DNA from: Haloferax sp046557615
Lineage (GTDB): Archaea > Halobacteriota > Halobacteria > Halobacteriales > Haloferacaceae
Direction: 5' to 3'
DNA: 64,000 nucleotides
Assembly (NCBI RefSeq): GCF_046557615.1
Contig: NZ_JBKIII010000001.1
Coordinates: forward strand, 62,001 to 126,000
Shown here: positions 34,764 through 42,012 of the stretch, piece after piece
How the letters are laid out: every line of letters begins with the position of its first letter
Position numbering within the stretch: the stretch's first letter is position 1
Translations under genes and position numbers: made by a program
The notes under the pieces: model-generated
Told to the model about the DNA's origin: nothing
Seen by the model: the letters and a program-made list of their open reading frames with translations, nothing else
Database searches by the model: none

Positions 34764-35924
34764 TCACACTCGGTCTCGGTTCCGTGCTGCGTCCGCGGCG
34801 AGGTCGAACAACTCTGCCGATTCAGCGCGCTCGACTGCGGCGAGTGAGGCGTTCGTCTCGGGGTAGCTCGGTGCGACTCGCTCGCACCCGACCGGGAGTG
34901 TCGAATCGGTGTACGTGTCGATTTCGCGCGCCGTCGCGACGATGTCCGTCTTGTCCCACGTCAAAAGTGGGCGATGGACCGGATAGTCGATGGCAGCGGC
35001 GGTGACTGCGAGGTTCGCACCGGTCTGACTGGACTTTTGCCCGATTGCTTCGCCCGTCACGACCGAGTGTGCCCCCTCGTCTGCGGCGACTTCCGCACCG
35101 ATGGCGAACATCATGCGCCGAAGTGTGAGCATGCGCGTGTCGTCTATCGTCTCCACCAGACGGTCGATTGCGTCGCCCGCGGGGACGACGTGAACGCGCA
35201 TATCGAAGTTCGGCGCACGGCGTGCGAGGGTTCGAACGGTCTCGACCGCACGGGCGCGGTGGTCGGCCCCGCCGAAGTCACCGAGGTCGATGTAGACGGG
35301 AATCACCTCACAGCCACGGCGCATCATCTCCCACGTCGCAACCGGTGAGTCGATACCGCCCGAGATGAGCGCGACTGTCTTTCCTTGTGTGCCGAGTGGA
35401 AGGCCGCCGGGACCGTCGAATCGCGTGGTGGAGACGTACGCCTCTTTCTCGCGGCACTCGATTCGATAGGTTCTGTCGGGGTTGTCGAGGTCGACGGCCG
35501 CACTAGTCTCTTCGATGACTGCACTCCCCGCTTCGCGCTCGATATCGCTCCCGGAGAATTCGTCACTCTCTCGCTCTCCCGTTCGGTTGCCATCGATGGC
35601 GAACGACGCACCGGCTGGGTGGTCTGCAGCGAGTTCCCGGCAGACGGCGACGATTTCGTCGAGGTCGGGTTCGCAGGCAATCGCAGGGCGCGCCCAGACG
35701 ATGCCCGGGACTTCTGCACAGGCCGCCGCAACGGCATCGGGGTCGTTCACGTCGCGGACGAGAATGCGTGACCACTCGCCCTCCACGGTTCCAGCGAGTG
35801 AGCGGTCGTCGAGTACCGCTTGGAGGTTCGTACGAAGCCGTGCTTCCATCTTCGCTCGAACGCTCGAACTCTTCGTCCCGACCTCGCCGTATCCGACGAG
35901 AACGACGTGCGCCCAGTGTGTCAC
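34764..35924 (-). CDS. thiI: tRNA sulfurtransferase ThiI
   Basis: 386 residues. An N-terminal ferredoxin-like/THUMP RNA-binding region (about 1-175) precedes the PP-loop pyrophosphatase domain with SGGIDSP (188-194), GEAIGQKSSQT and a Cys in LPVGCERVAPSYP near the end. It adenylates U8 of tRNA to form 4-thiouridine and may also serve thiazole synthesis. It has no C-terminal rhodanese domain, as in other archaeal ThiI proteins. A TTATATA element near 36001-36007 would give a 50-nt leader. It is divergent from ppk. Confidence 0.92.
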   Translation of the reverse strand: MTHWAHVVLVGYGEVGTKSSSVRAKMEARLRTNLQAVLDDRSLAGTVEGEWSRILVRDVNDPDAVAAACAEVPGIVWARPAIACEPDLDEIVAVCRELAADHPAGASFAIDGNRTGERESDEFSGSDIEREAGSAVIEETSAAVDLDNPDRTYRIECREKEAYVSTTRFDGPGGLPLGTQGKTVALISGGIDSPVATWEMMRRGCEVIPVYIDLGDFGGADHRARAVETVRTLARRAPNFDMRVHVVPAGDAIDRLVETIDDTRMLTLRRMMFAIGAEVAADEGAHSVVTGEAIGQKSSQTGANLAVTAAAIDYPVHRPLLTWDKTDIVATAREIDTYTDSTLPVGCERVAPSYPETNASLAAVERAESAELFDLAADAARNRDRV

Positions 35925-36005
35925 ACTCGTCGGTTTTTCACGCCCGGTATTCAGCGTCTCGCTCTTCGAACGTTCTCAAATCCTGTCAAAGGATATGCTT
36001 GTTAT

Positions 36006-36025
36006 ATAGTGGCACATAGTGGCAC
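36006..36025. repeat. Tandem 10-bp repeat (ATAGTGGCAC x2) between thiI and ppk
   Basis: ATAGTGGCAC occurs twice back to back at 36006-36015 and 36016-36025 in the 220-bp spacer between the divergent thiI and ppk genes, directly next to a TTATATA element that could be the thiI TATA box. The rest of the spacer contains AATATAAACC near 36053-36062, a possible ppk TATA box with a leader of about 60 nt. Confidence 0.6.
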
Positions 36026-36144
36026 GTACCGAACTGTAGACAGATGTCCACCCAATATAAACCGCTTAATGCTGATTTGCCTTCCCTTCGCCATACGCAA
36101 CGCCGGTCACTCGGCTGATTCGCCCCCGACCCACACCAGATTTC

Positions 36145-38604
36145 ATGACCTCTGAGGAGCCACCTGCCGACGACTTGTCTGACCCGTCTTACTACCTCAA
36201 TCGCGAGCTGAGCGAACTGTCCTTCCAGTCGCGCGTCCTCCAGCAGGCGCTCGACGACCGGACACCGCTGCTCGAACGGGTTCGGTTTCTCGCCATCGTC
36301 ACGAAGAACCTCGACGAGTTCTTCATGAAACGCATCGGCGGCCTCAAACAGCAAATCGAAGCGGGCGTCACCGAACGAACCGTCGATGGCCGAACACCTC
36401 GGGAACAGTGGGAAGAGGCCATCGACAAGGCCCGCCCGATGTTCGAGGCACAGGCACAGTGCTACCAAGACGAAATCCGCCCGGCACTCGCCGATGCAGG
36501 GATTACGATTGCCGACTACGAAGACCTCTCGGCGGACCAACAAGCGCAGATGCGTGAGTACTTCGAAACCTCTGTCCTGCCGACGCTCACGCCTCTCTCG
36601 TTCGACCCAGCACACCCATTTCCCTTCATCTCGAATCTCTCACTCTCGCTTGCGGTACTCACGTCTCGAAACGGTGGTGATTCGACGTTCACGCGCGTCA
36701 AAATCCCGCAGAACCGCCCTCGGTTGGTCGAAGTCGGCGAGTCCGACGAGAACGTCGTCTACGTCCTCCTCGAAGAGATAATTCGTGCGAATCTCGATTT
36801 GCTCTTTCCGAACGTCGATGTTCTCGAAACGGCGCTGTTCAAACTGACGCGCAACGCCGAAGTCCGGCGCAACGAGGAGGTCGCAGAGGACCTCATCGAC
36901 ATGATAGAAGAGGTCATCGAGCAACGCCGATTCGCAACCGCGGTCAGACTCGAACTCGAAGCCAATGCTCCCGAATCGGTTACAAAACTGCTCATCGACC
37001 AACTCGACCTCGACGAGCGCGAAGTAATTCGACTCTCTGGGCCGCTCGATTACCGTGAACTCATGGACCTCACGGACCTAGACCGTCCCGACCTCTCGCT
37101 CACTTCGTGGTCTCCACAGCCACATTCACGCTTCCAGGGCCTCGATGGCGGCGACCTCGGCGTCGAAGACAGCGACTCTATCTTCGACGTAATTCGCCGC
37201 AAAGACGTCCTTCTGCACCACCCATACCACTCCTTTGGCGATACAGTCCAGCGATTCCTCGACGAGGCCGCCAGCGACCCGAACGTGTTGGCTATCAAGG
37301 CCGCAATCTATCGGACGGCCTCCGATTCGAAGGTGATTCAATCGCTCATCGACGCTGCCGAGAACGGCAAACAAGTCGCCGCGATGGTCGAACTCAAAGC
37401 CCGATTCGACGAGCAGAACAACCTCGAATGGGTCCGAAAACTCGAAGAAGAAGGTATTCACGTCGCCTACGGAACGATTGGTCTCAAAACCCACACGAAA
37501 ACCGCGCTCGTCGTCCGTGAGGAAGCAGACGGCGTTCGACTCTACTCGCACGTCGCTACCGGCAACTACCACTCTGGAACCGCGAAGGGGTACGTGGACC
37601 TCGGGATGCTCACCGCCGACCGCGACATCGGACAGGACCTCGTGAAGGTCTTCAACTTCTTCACCGGCCCAGCACTGGACGAAGCGTTCAGAAAGTTGCT
37701 CATCGCTCCCGTGACGATGCGCGACGAACTCACCTCCTACATCCGTCGCGAGGCCGAGCATGCCCGCGCCGGTCGCCCGGCCCGAATCGTCGCCAAGATG
37801 AACGCGCTCGAAGACCCGAAAATCGTCGAAGAACTCTATCGGGCGTCGATGGCAGGTGTCGATATCGACCTCCTCGTCCGCGACATCTGTCGGCTCCGAC
37901 CCGGCATCGAAGGCCGCTCCGAGAACGTCTCTGTCAGGAGTATCGTCTCTCGGTTCCTCGAACACTCTCGTATCTTCTACTTCGAAAACGGTGCGAGGTC
38001 TGCGTCCTCGCAAGAAACCGGGGAAGCCGGTGATGCAGGCGACCCCGAGTACTACATCGGCTCTGCTGACTGGATGACGCGCAACCTCGACAAGCGCGTC
38101 GAAGCCGTCGCTCCCGTCGAAGACCGAGACATCCGCGAGCAACTCCGATTCATCCTCGAACTCGGCCTCGCAGACAACACGACTGCGTGGGAGATGCAAT
38201 CGGATGGCTCCTACGAACGGTGCGAGGCGGGCGACGACCCGGTTATCGAAACGCAATCGGTCTTGATGGAACAGGCGCTCGTCGCCGCCAGCGACGACAG
38301 CGTGACTCGCGGCATTCCTGCGAAACACGAACACGTTCTCGAGACGCTATTGGTCGAATCTACTGCAACCGAGGAGACCGAAGAGAGCGCCGAACCGGAG
38401 GCCGAATCTGTCGATTCGACTGCGCCCACGCCCGCGACGAACAGCGACCCAGAACACGTCCTCGACTCTTTCACCGAGGTGTGGTACGTTCCCGACAGCG
38501 CCCACTACGACTACGCGATTCGGACACCAGACGGTGACAGAGTGTATCGAAAGACCGCAGAAGGTGCGGCAAGCGTCGTAAAACGCCTCTACAGCAGTAA
38601 TTAG
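36145..38604 (+). CDS. ppk: Polyphosphate kinase (PPK1)
   Basis: An 819-residue enzyme that reversibly makes polyphosphate from ATP. Landmarks: the N-terminal YLNRELSELSFQSRVLQQA and LDEFFMKRIGGLKQQIEAG, the middle LTPLSFDPAHPFPFISNLSLSLAV, and the first catalytic domain with VHHPYHSFGDTVQRFLDEAA-type sequence and SHVATGNYHSGTAKGYVDLGMLTADRDIGQDL. The phospho-acceptor His is about residue 469. A second phospholipase-D-like domain follows. The C-terminal 120 residues add an acidic Glu/Thr/Ser linker and a small terminal domain beyond the usual PPK1 core. The stop overlaps the convergent methionine adenosyltransferase stop by four bases. Confidence 0.93.
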   Translation: MTSEEPPADDLSDPSYYLNRELSELSFQSRVLQQALDDRTPLLERVRFLAIVTKNLDEFFMKRIGGLKQQIEAGVTERTVDGRTPREQWEEAIDKARPMFEAQAQCYQDEIRPALADAGITIADYEDLSADQQAQMREYFETSVLPTLTPLSFDPAHPFPFISNLSLSLAVLTSRNGGDSTFTRVKIPQNRPRLVEVGESDENVVYVLLEEIIRANLDLLFPNVDVLETALFKLTRNAEVRRNEEVAEDLIDMIEEVIEQRRFATAVRLELEANAPESVTKLLIDQLDLDEREVIRLSGPLDYRELMDLTDLDRPDLSLTSWSPQPHSRFQGLDGGDLGVEDSDSIFDVIRRKDVLLHHPYHSFGDTVQRFLDEAASDPNVLAIKAAIYRTASDSKVIQSLIDAAENGKQVAAMVELKARFDEQNNLEWVRKLEEEGIHVAYGTIGLKTHTKTALVVREEADGVRLYSHVATGNYHSGTAKGYVDLGMLTADRDIGQDLVKVFNFFTGPALDEAFRKLLIAPVTMRDELTSYIRREAEHARAGRPARIVAKMNALEDPKIVEELYRASMAGVDIDLLVRDICRLRPGIEGRSENVSVRSIVSRFLEHSRIFYFENGARSASSQETGEAGDAGDPEYYIGSADWMTRNLDKRVEAVAPVEDRDIREQLRFILELGLADNTTAWEMQSDGSYERCEAGDDPVIETQSVLMEQALVAASDDSVTRGIPAKHEHVLETLLVESTATEETEESAEPEAESVDSTAPTPATNSDPEHVLDSFTEVWYVPDSAHYDYAIRTPDGDRVYRKTAEGAASVVKRLYSSN

Positions 38605-39809
38605 AACGTCGTCAGTTCGCCGTTGATGGTGCGGCGAGTGATGTCGGTGACGTTGGCGAGTTCGCGGTCGATGATTGCGACTACTTCGTCTTCGATATCA
38701 GCGATGGTGACGCCGTCATCGGTGATGACCTTCGCGTCGGCGACGTGCGGCTCGTCGATTGGGCGGCCAATCTGCGAGAGCAGACGAACTTGCAGGTCGC
38801 GGATGCCATCGACTTCGGCGACGACGGTTTCGGCGATGTGGGTCGAAAGGAGGTTGTAGATTTTTCCGATGTGGTTGACGGGGTTCTTGCCCGAACTCGC
38901 TTCCATGCTCATCGGTCGGTTCGGCGTGATGAGACCGTTTGCGCGGTTGCCACGGCCCACAGAGCCGTCGTCACCCATCTCGGCGGAGGTCCCGGTCGTC
39001 GTCAGGTAGTACGACTCGTCGTCGTAGTCGTCTGCGGTGTTGACATCGACGTTGACCTCGCGGTCGGTGTACTCTGTTGCGAGTTCGGTGACGAACTCAC
39101 GGACGTTTTCGACTGCTTCGACGTAGTCGTCTACGTCGTCGATGTGGCCGTCGATCATCGCGGCAGCGACCGTCACGTCGATAACGTCGCCTTCACGCTT
39201 GCCCATGATTTTGATGTCTGAGCCGAGTTCGGGGTGGTCGTCGCCGTAGCGTGCGCCGTTGAGTGCGTGTTCTGCTTCGAGGACGATTTGCTCGGTTTCG
39301 GTCAGTGGCGCGTGGCCGACACCGAAACTCGTGTCGTTGGCCATCGGCACTTCCTCGGCCTCTTCGCCGAAGACGTCTTGCAGGTCGCCGGAGCCTTCGC
39401 CGAGTTTCACATCAACGATGACCTCCGTGCCAACGTCGAGTTCTGGGATGTTCTCGCGGAGGTAGTCGCGTGCGGCGCGGAGGGCAGTCGAATCGACGGG
39501 GAGTTTTTCGCCCTCGTACTCCTTGGTCGCGCGGCCGACGAGGAGCAGATAGATCGGCTCGATAATCTCGCCGCCGCCGAACTTCGGTGCGGCGGTTCCG
39601 GCGACGAGTTGCGTCTCGTCGGTGTTGTAGTGGAGTACTTTGCCAACGCGGTCGAGATAGAGATTCGACAGGGCGCGAGAGACACTTTCGGCGATACCGT
39701 CACAGATGGAGTCAGGATGACCAATTCCCTTCCGCTCGACGATTTCGACCTCTTGGTCCTCGACCGCACGCTTCTCGGCGGATTCGAGGCGAATATTTCG
39801 GTCACTCAT
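38601..39809 (-). CDS. mat: Archaeal-type S-adenosylmethionine synthetase
   Basis: 402 residues of the archaeal MAT family, which is distinct in sequence from bacterial MetK. It makes S-adenosylmethionine from ATP and methionine. Recognisable parts: EIVERKGIGHPDSICDGIAESVS at the N-terminus, GGGEIIEPIYLLLVGRAT, DTSFGVGHAPLTETE, SDIKIMGKREGD, GDDGSVGRGNRANGLITPNRPMSMEASSGKNPVNHIGKIYN (in parts). The length is typical. A minus-strand TTATAG box lies about 29 nt upstream. Confidence 0.95.
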   Translation of the reverse strand: MSDRNIRLESAEKRAVEDQEVEIVERKGIGHPDSICDGIAESVSRALSNLYLDRVGKVLHYNTDETQLVAGTAAPKFGGGEIIEPIYLLLVGRATKEYEGEKLPVDSTALRAARDYLRENIPELDVGTEVIVDVKLGEGSGDLQDVFGEEAEEVPMANDTSFGVGHAPLTETEQIVLEAEHALNGARYGDDHPELGSDIKIMGKREGDVIDVTVAAAMIDGHIDDVDDYVEAVENVREFVTELATEYTDREVNVDVNTADDYDDESYYLTTTGTSAEMGDDGSVGRGNRANGLITPNRPMSMEASSGKNPVNHIGKIYNLLSTHIAETVVAEVDGIRDLQVRLLSQIGRPIDEPHVADAKVITDDGVTIADIEDEVVAIIDRELANVTDITRRTINGELTTF

Positions 39810-39835
39810 TAGCCTGACGTACCCAGTGGGCGTTT

Positions 39836-39841
39836 CTATAA
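39836..39841 (-). promoter_or_regulatory. TATA-like box for mat
   Basis: TTATAG on the minus strand is centred about 29 nt upstream of the methionine adenosyltransferase ATG at 39809. Confidence 0.5.
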
Positions 39842-39905
39842 CTTGCGGAAACCTTCCCGAGAGAAGCTATTACTGTGGTGTATTATGTCACGGTGAGCGT
39901 GGCGG

Positions 39906-40496
39906 TTACGCTTCGTCAGCGCCGAGTAACATCCCGAGATACGACGTTCGAATCTGGTCGTCTGGTTCGAGTCCGAGCGTCCGAAGCACGGAAAACGCTC
40001 CTTCGCGTGCGGAGTCAACATCTGATTCGACTTCGACTTCGACTTCCACGAACTCACCGAGTTCCGATACTGCATCGAGCGAGACGGTGTAGCCGTCGAG
40101 TTCGAACCGTTCGCGCTCTTTTTCGACAGTCGCAGCGGGCGCGAAGCCCACTGCTTCGCAAATGGCGTCCATCGTCTCGCCGTCTGCGACGTCGGTTTCG
40201 TACTCACGTCGGGTCTTCGACTGCTCGTCCACGAGCGGCCCTTTGTACGTGAGTCGCGTCACGTCGTCAACGATTGTGTCGCTTCTGCTCTCGTTGTCGT
40301 CGCCGTCTTCGCTGTCGTCGTAACGTGATTCGTTTCGAAGGCGAAGTGCTTCGTCCGTCTCTGCGAAGTCCTTGTGTGGCGCATCGTAGTAGGTGTCTGT
40401 CTGGACGACTCGATTTACCCGCTTCGCGCCCGCATCGTGGAGTTCTTCGCGGACTGCGGCGTGGTCAGCGCGGACTTTGACCTCGACTTCGTACAT
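39906..40496 (-). CDS. cyaB: CYTH-domain protein, CyaB-like (class IV adenylate cyclase type)
   Basis: 196 residues. The N-terminal EVEVKVRAD is the ExExK signature of the CYTH superfamily (triphosphate tunnel enzymes); paired acidic/basic strands follow (TDEALRLRNES, LTYKGP, RREYETDVADG, VEKERERFEL, YTVSLDAVSELGEFVEVEVE). The family in archaea is usually annotated as class IV adenylate cyclase, but thiamine-triphosphatase or inorganic-triphosphate hydrolysis are equally possible. An acidic insert (DDSEDGDDNESRSD) interrupts the middle. It is divergent from a membrane protein, with a palindromic spacer. Confidence 0.85.
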   Translation of the reverse strand: MYEVEVKVRADHAAVREELHDAGAKRVNRVVQTDTYYDAPHKDFAETDEALRLRNESRYDDSEDGDDNESRSDTIVDDVTRLTYKGPLVDEQSKTRREYETDVADGETMDAICEAVGFAPAATVEKERERFELDGYTVSLDAVSELGEFVEVEVEVESDVDSAREGAFSVLRTLGLEPDDQIRTSYLGMLLGADEA

Positions 40497-40566
40497 GTGT
40501 GGTCGGTGTCGTCAGCGAGCAAAAGTATCGGGGAACTTCTGATACCGATTCCGGCAGTATTTGTGT

Positions 40567-40584
40567 GTCATGTTTTATCATGAC
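40567..40584. promoter_or_regulatory. Inverted repeat flanking a TATA-like core (GTCATG-TTTTAT-CATGAC)
   Basis: GTCATG (40567-40572) and CATGAC (40579-40584) are perfect inverted arms enclosing TTTTAT. The core lies about 32 nt before the ATG at 40608, in the 111-bp spacer between cyaB and a divergent membrane-protein gene. A dimeric repressor bound here would cover the TATA box. Confidence 0.5.
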
Positions 40585-40607
40585 TTACCGCGTACGGGGA
40601 TAGTGGT

Positions 40608-41126
40608 ATGAGTCAAGAGACACCGACGACACCAACGGCGACCATCGAACGCCAACAAGAGGAGCTAATCGACCCCACGATTACCCAAAACGTCGTGATT
40701 GCCGCTATGGCTGGCGGTTTGCTCGGGACGATTCTGATGATGCCAGTCCTCGTCGGCATCCCCGAACTCCTCGGACTCTTCGTCACCGGACCGATTACGG
40801 ACTTCGCCGGATTCGCACTGTTCTTCGGGCTCGAATCGACGCTCACACTGGGCGTCGTCGTGTTCGGTATCGGTGGTATCCTCGTCCTGCCGTTGACGTT
40901 CATCGTCGTCGGGGCGTTCTTGCCACCGGCAGAACCGAAATACCTCCGTGGCGTCGTGTTCGCCACCCTCTTTTGGGTTGGCTTCGCCCCGGCGTTCTGG
41001 CCGCAGGCGAGCGCGCTCGTCACCGCGTCCTTCCTCGTGTTCTCGCTGCTTGGCCACTGGGTCTATGGACTGACCCTCGGCTACGTCCTCGACCGGGTTG
41101 CAGGTATCCCGCAACACGAGGTGTGA
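40608..41126 (+). CDS. Four- to five-helix membrane protein (DUF6789-like)
   Basis: 172 residues: a Thr/Pro/Gln-rich cytoplasmic start (1-28), then hydrophobic helices at about 30-50, 55-72, 80-105 and 118-160, with a conserved-looking AEPKYLRGVVFATLFWVGFAPAFWPQA. It resembles haloarchaeal membrane proteins often found beside terminal oxidase genes, and it immediately precedes coxB here (112-nt gap). Function is unknown. Its promoter region carries an inverted repeat around the TATA-like sequence. Confidence 0.75.
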   Translation: MSQETPTTPTATIERQQEELIDPTITQNVVIAAMAGGLLGTILMMPVLVGIPELLGLFVTGPITDFAGFALFFGLESTLTLGVVVFGIGGILVLPLTFIVVGAFLPPAEPKYLRGVVFATLFWVGFAPAFWPQASALVTASFLVFSLLGHWVYGLTLGYVLDRVAGIPQHEV

Positions 41127-41238
41127 GCGCGGTTCGACTTTCTCGACCCCTCGATGTGAACCGTGACTGACATCGACCGCACGAACCACGGCCTGTCAGT
41201 AATTGTGCGCCCTGTCAACCCCCGAAACAGTAAGTATC

Positions 41239-42012
41239 ATGAACGTTAATCAACATGAATGGGTGATGTTACCAATGGACTTGGAACGGCTGTGTGGTAG
41301 TTTGCTTCCGTTGCAGTCCGGAATTGTCCCGAGGGGAACGCGTGCGTTCGTCTTCGACAGTATCTTCCAGGTGTTTCTCGCCCTTGGAACGCTGGTCGGT
41401 CTCGTCGTTATCGGATATATGCTCTACAACGCCTACAAGTACCGTTGGGGCTCCGGGAACGGCGACAAACCAGACGACAACCCGCTCGTTCTCGGCGAAC
41501 TTCCGACCGGAAGCGGTGGCGGTCGAAAACTCGCAACGTCGTTCTTCTTGAGCATGATTATCGTCGTCTCGCTCATCTCGTGGACGTATCTGACGTTGTT
41601 GTACGTCGAAGATGGGCCGCCGGGCGACGACGCCCTCGAAATCGAAGTCGAGGGCTACCAGTTCGGTTGGCGATTTACCTATCCGAACGGCCACACCACT
41701 GACACGCTCCGCGTTCCCGAAGACCGGTCAGTTCGGTTGACGCTGACTTCTGCCGACGTGTTCCACAATTTCGGCGTCCCCGAGTTACGGGTGAAATCTG
41801 ACGCGATGCCGGGTCAGGAAACCACCACGTGGTTCATCGCGGACGAGACGGGGACGTACACCGCGAACTGCTACGAACTCTGCGGTGCCGGACACTCCTA
41901 CATGACCGCCGACGTGGTCGTGTTGTCGGCTGAGGAGTACGAATCGTGGTACGAACAGACTGAACAAACCGAGAGTGGCTCGGCGAACCAGACGGAGAAC
42001 GCCTCAGCATGA
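41239..42012 (+). CDS. coxB: Terminal oxidase (cytochrome c oxidase-type) subunit II
   Basis: A 257-residue subunit with two N-terminal membrane helices (about 30-55 and 90-115) and an extracellular cupredoxin domain with the CuA site: Cys211, Cys215, His219 and Met222 in NCYELCGAGHSYM, plus the upstream His in DVFHNFGVPELRVKSDAMPGQ. It accepts electrons, in haloarchaea probably from a halocyanin-type blue copper protein. The start at MNVNQHEWVM was chosen; other Met codons follow closely. Its stop overlaps the coxAC start by four bases. Confidence 0.92.
   Translation: MNVNQHEWVMLPMDLERLCGSLLPLQSGIVPRGTRAFVFDSIFQVFLALGTLVGLVVIGYMLYNAYKYRWGSGNGDKPDDNPLVLGELPTGSGGGRKLATSFFLSMIIVVSLISWTYLTLLYVEDGPPGDDALEIEVEGYQFGWRFTYPNGHTTDTLRVPEDRSVRLTLTSADVFHNFGVPELRVKSDAMPGQETTTWFIADETGTYTANCYELCGAGHSYMTADVVVLSAEEYESWYEQTEQTESGSANQTENASA

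Noticed and set aside
40293..40350. Acidic insert in cyaB as a possible frameshift
   Set aside because: The CYTH strand order continues correctly on both sides, and acidic inserts are normal in haloarchaeal proteins.
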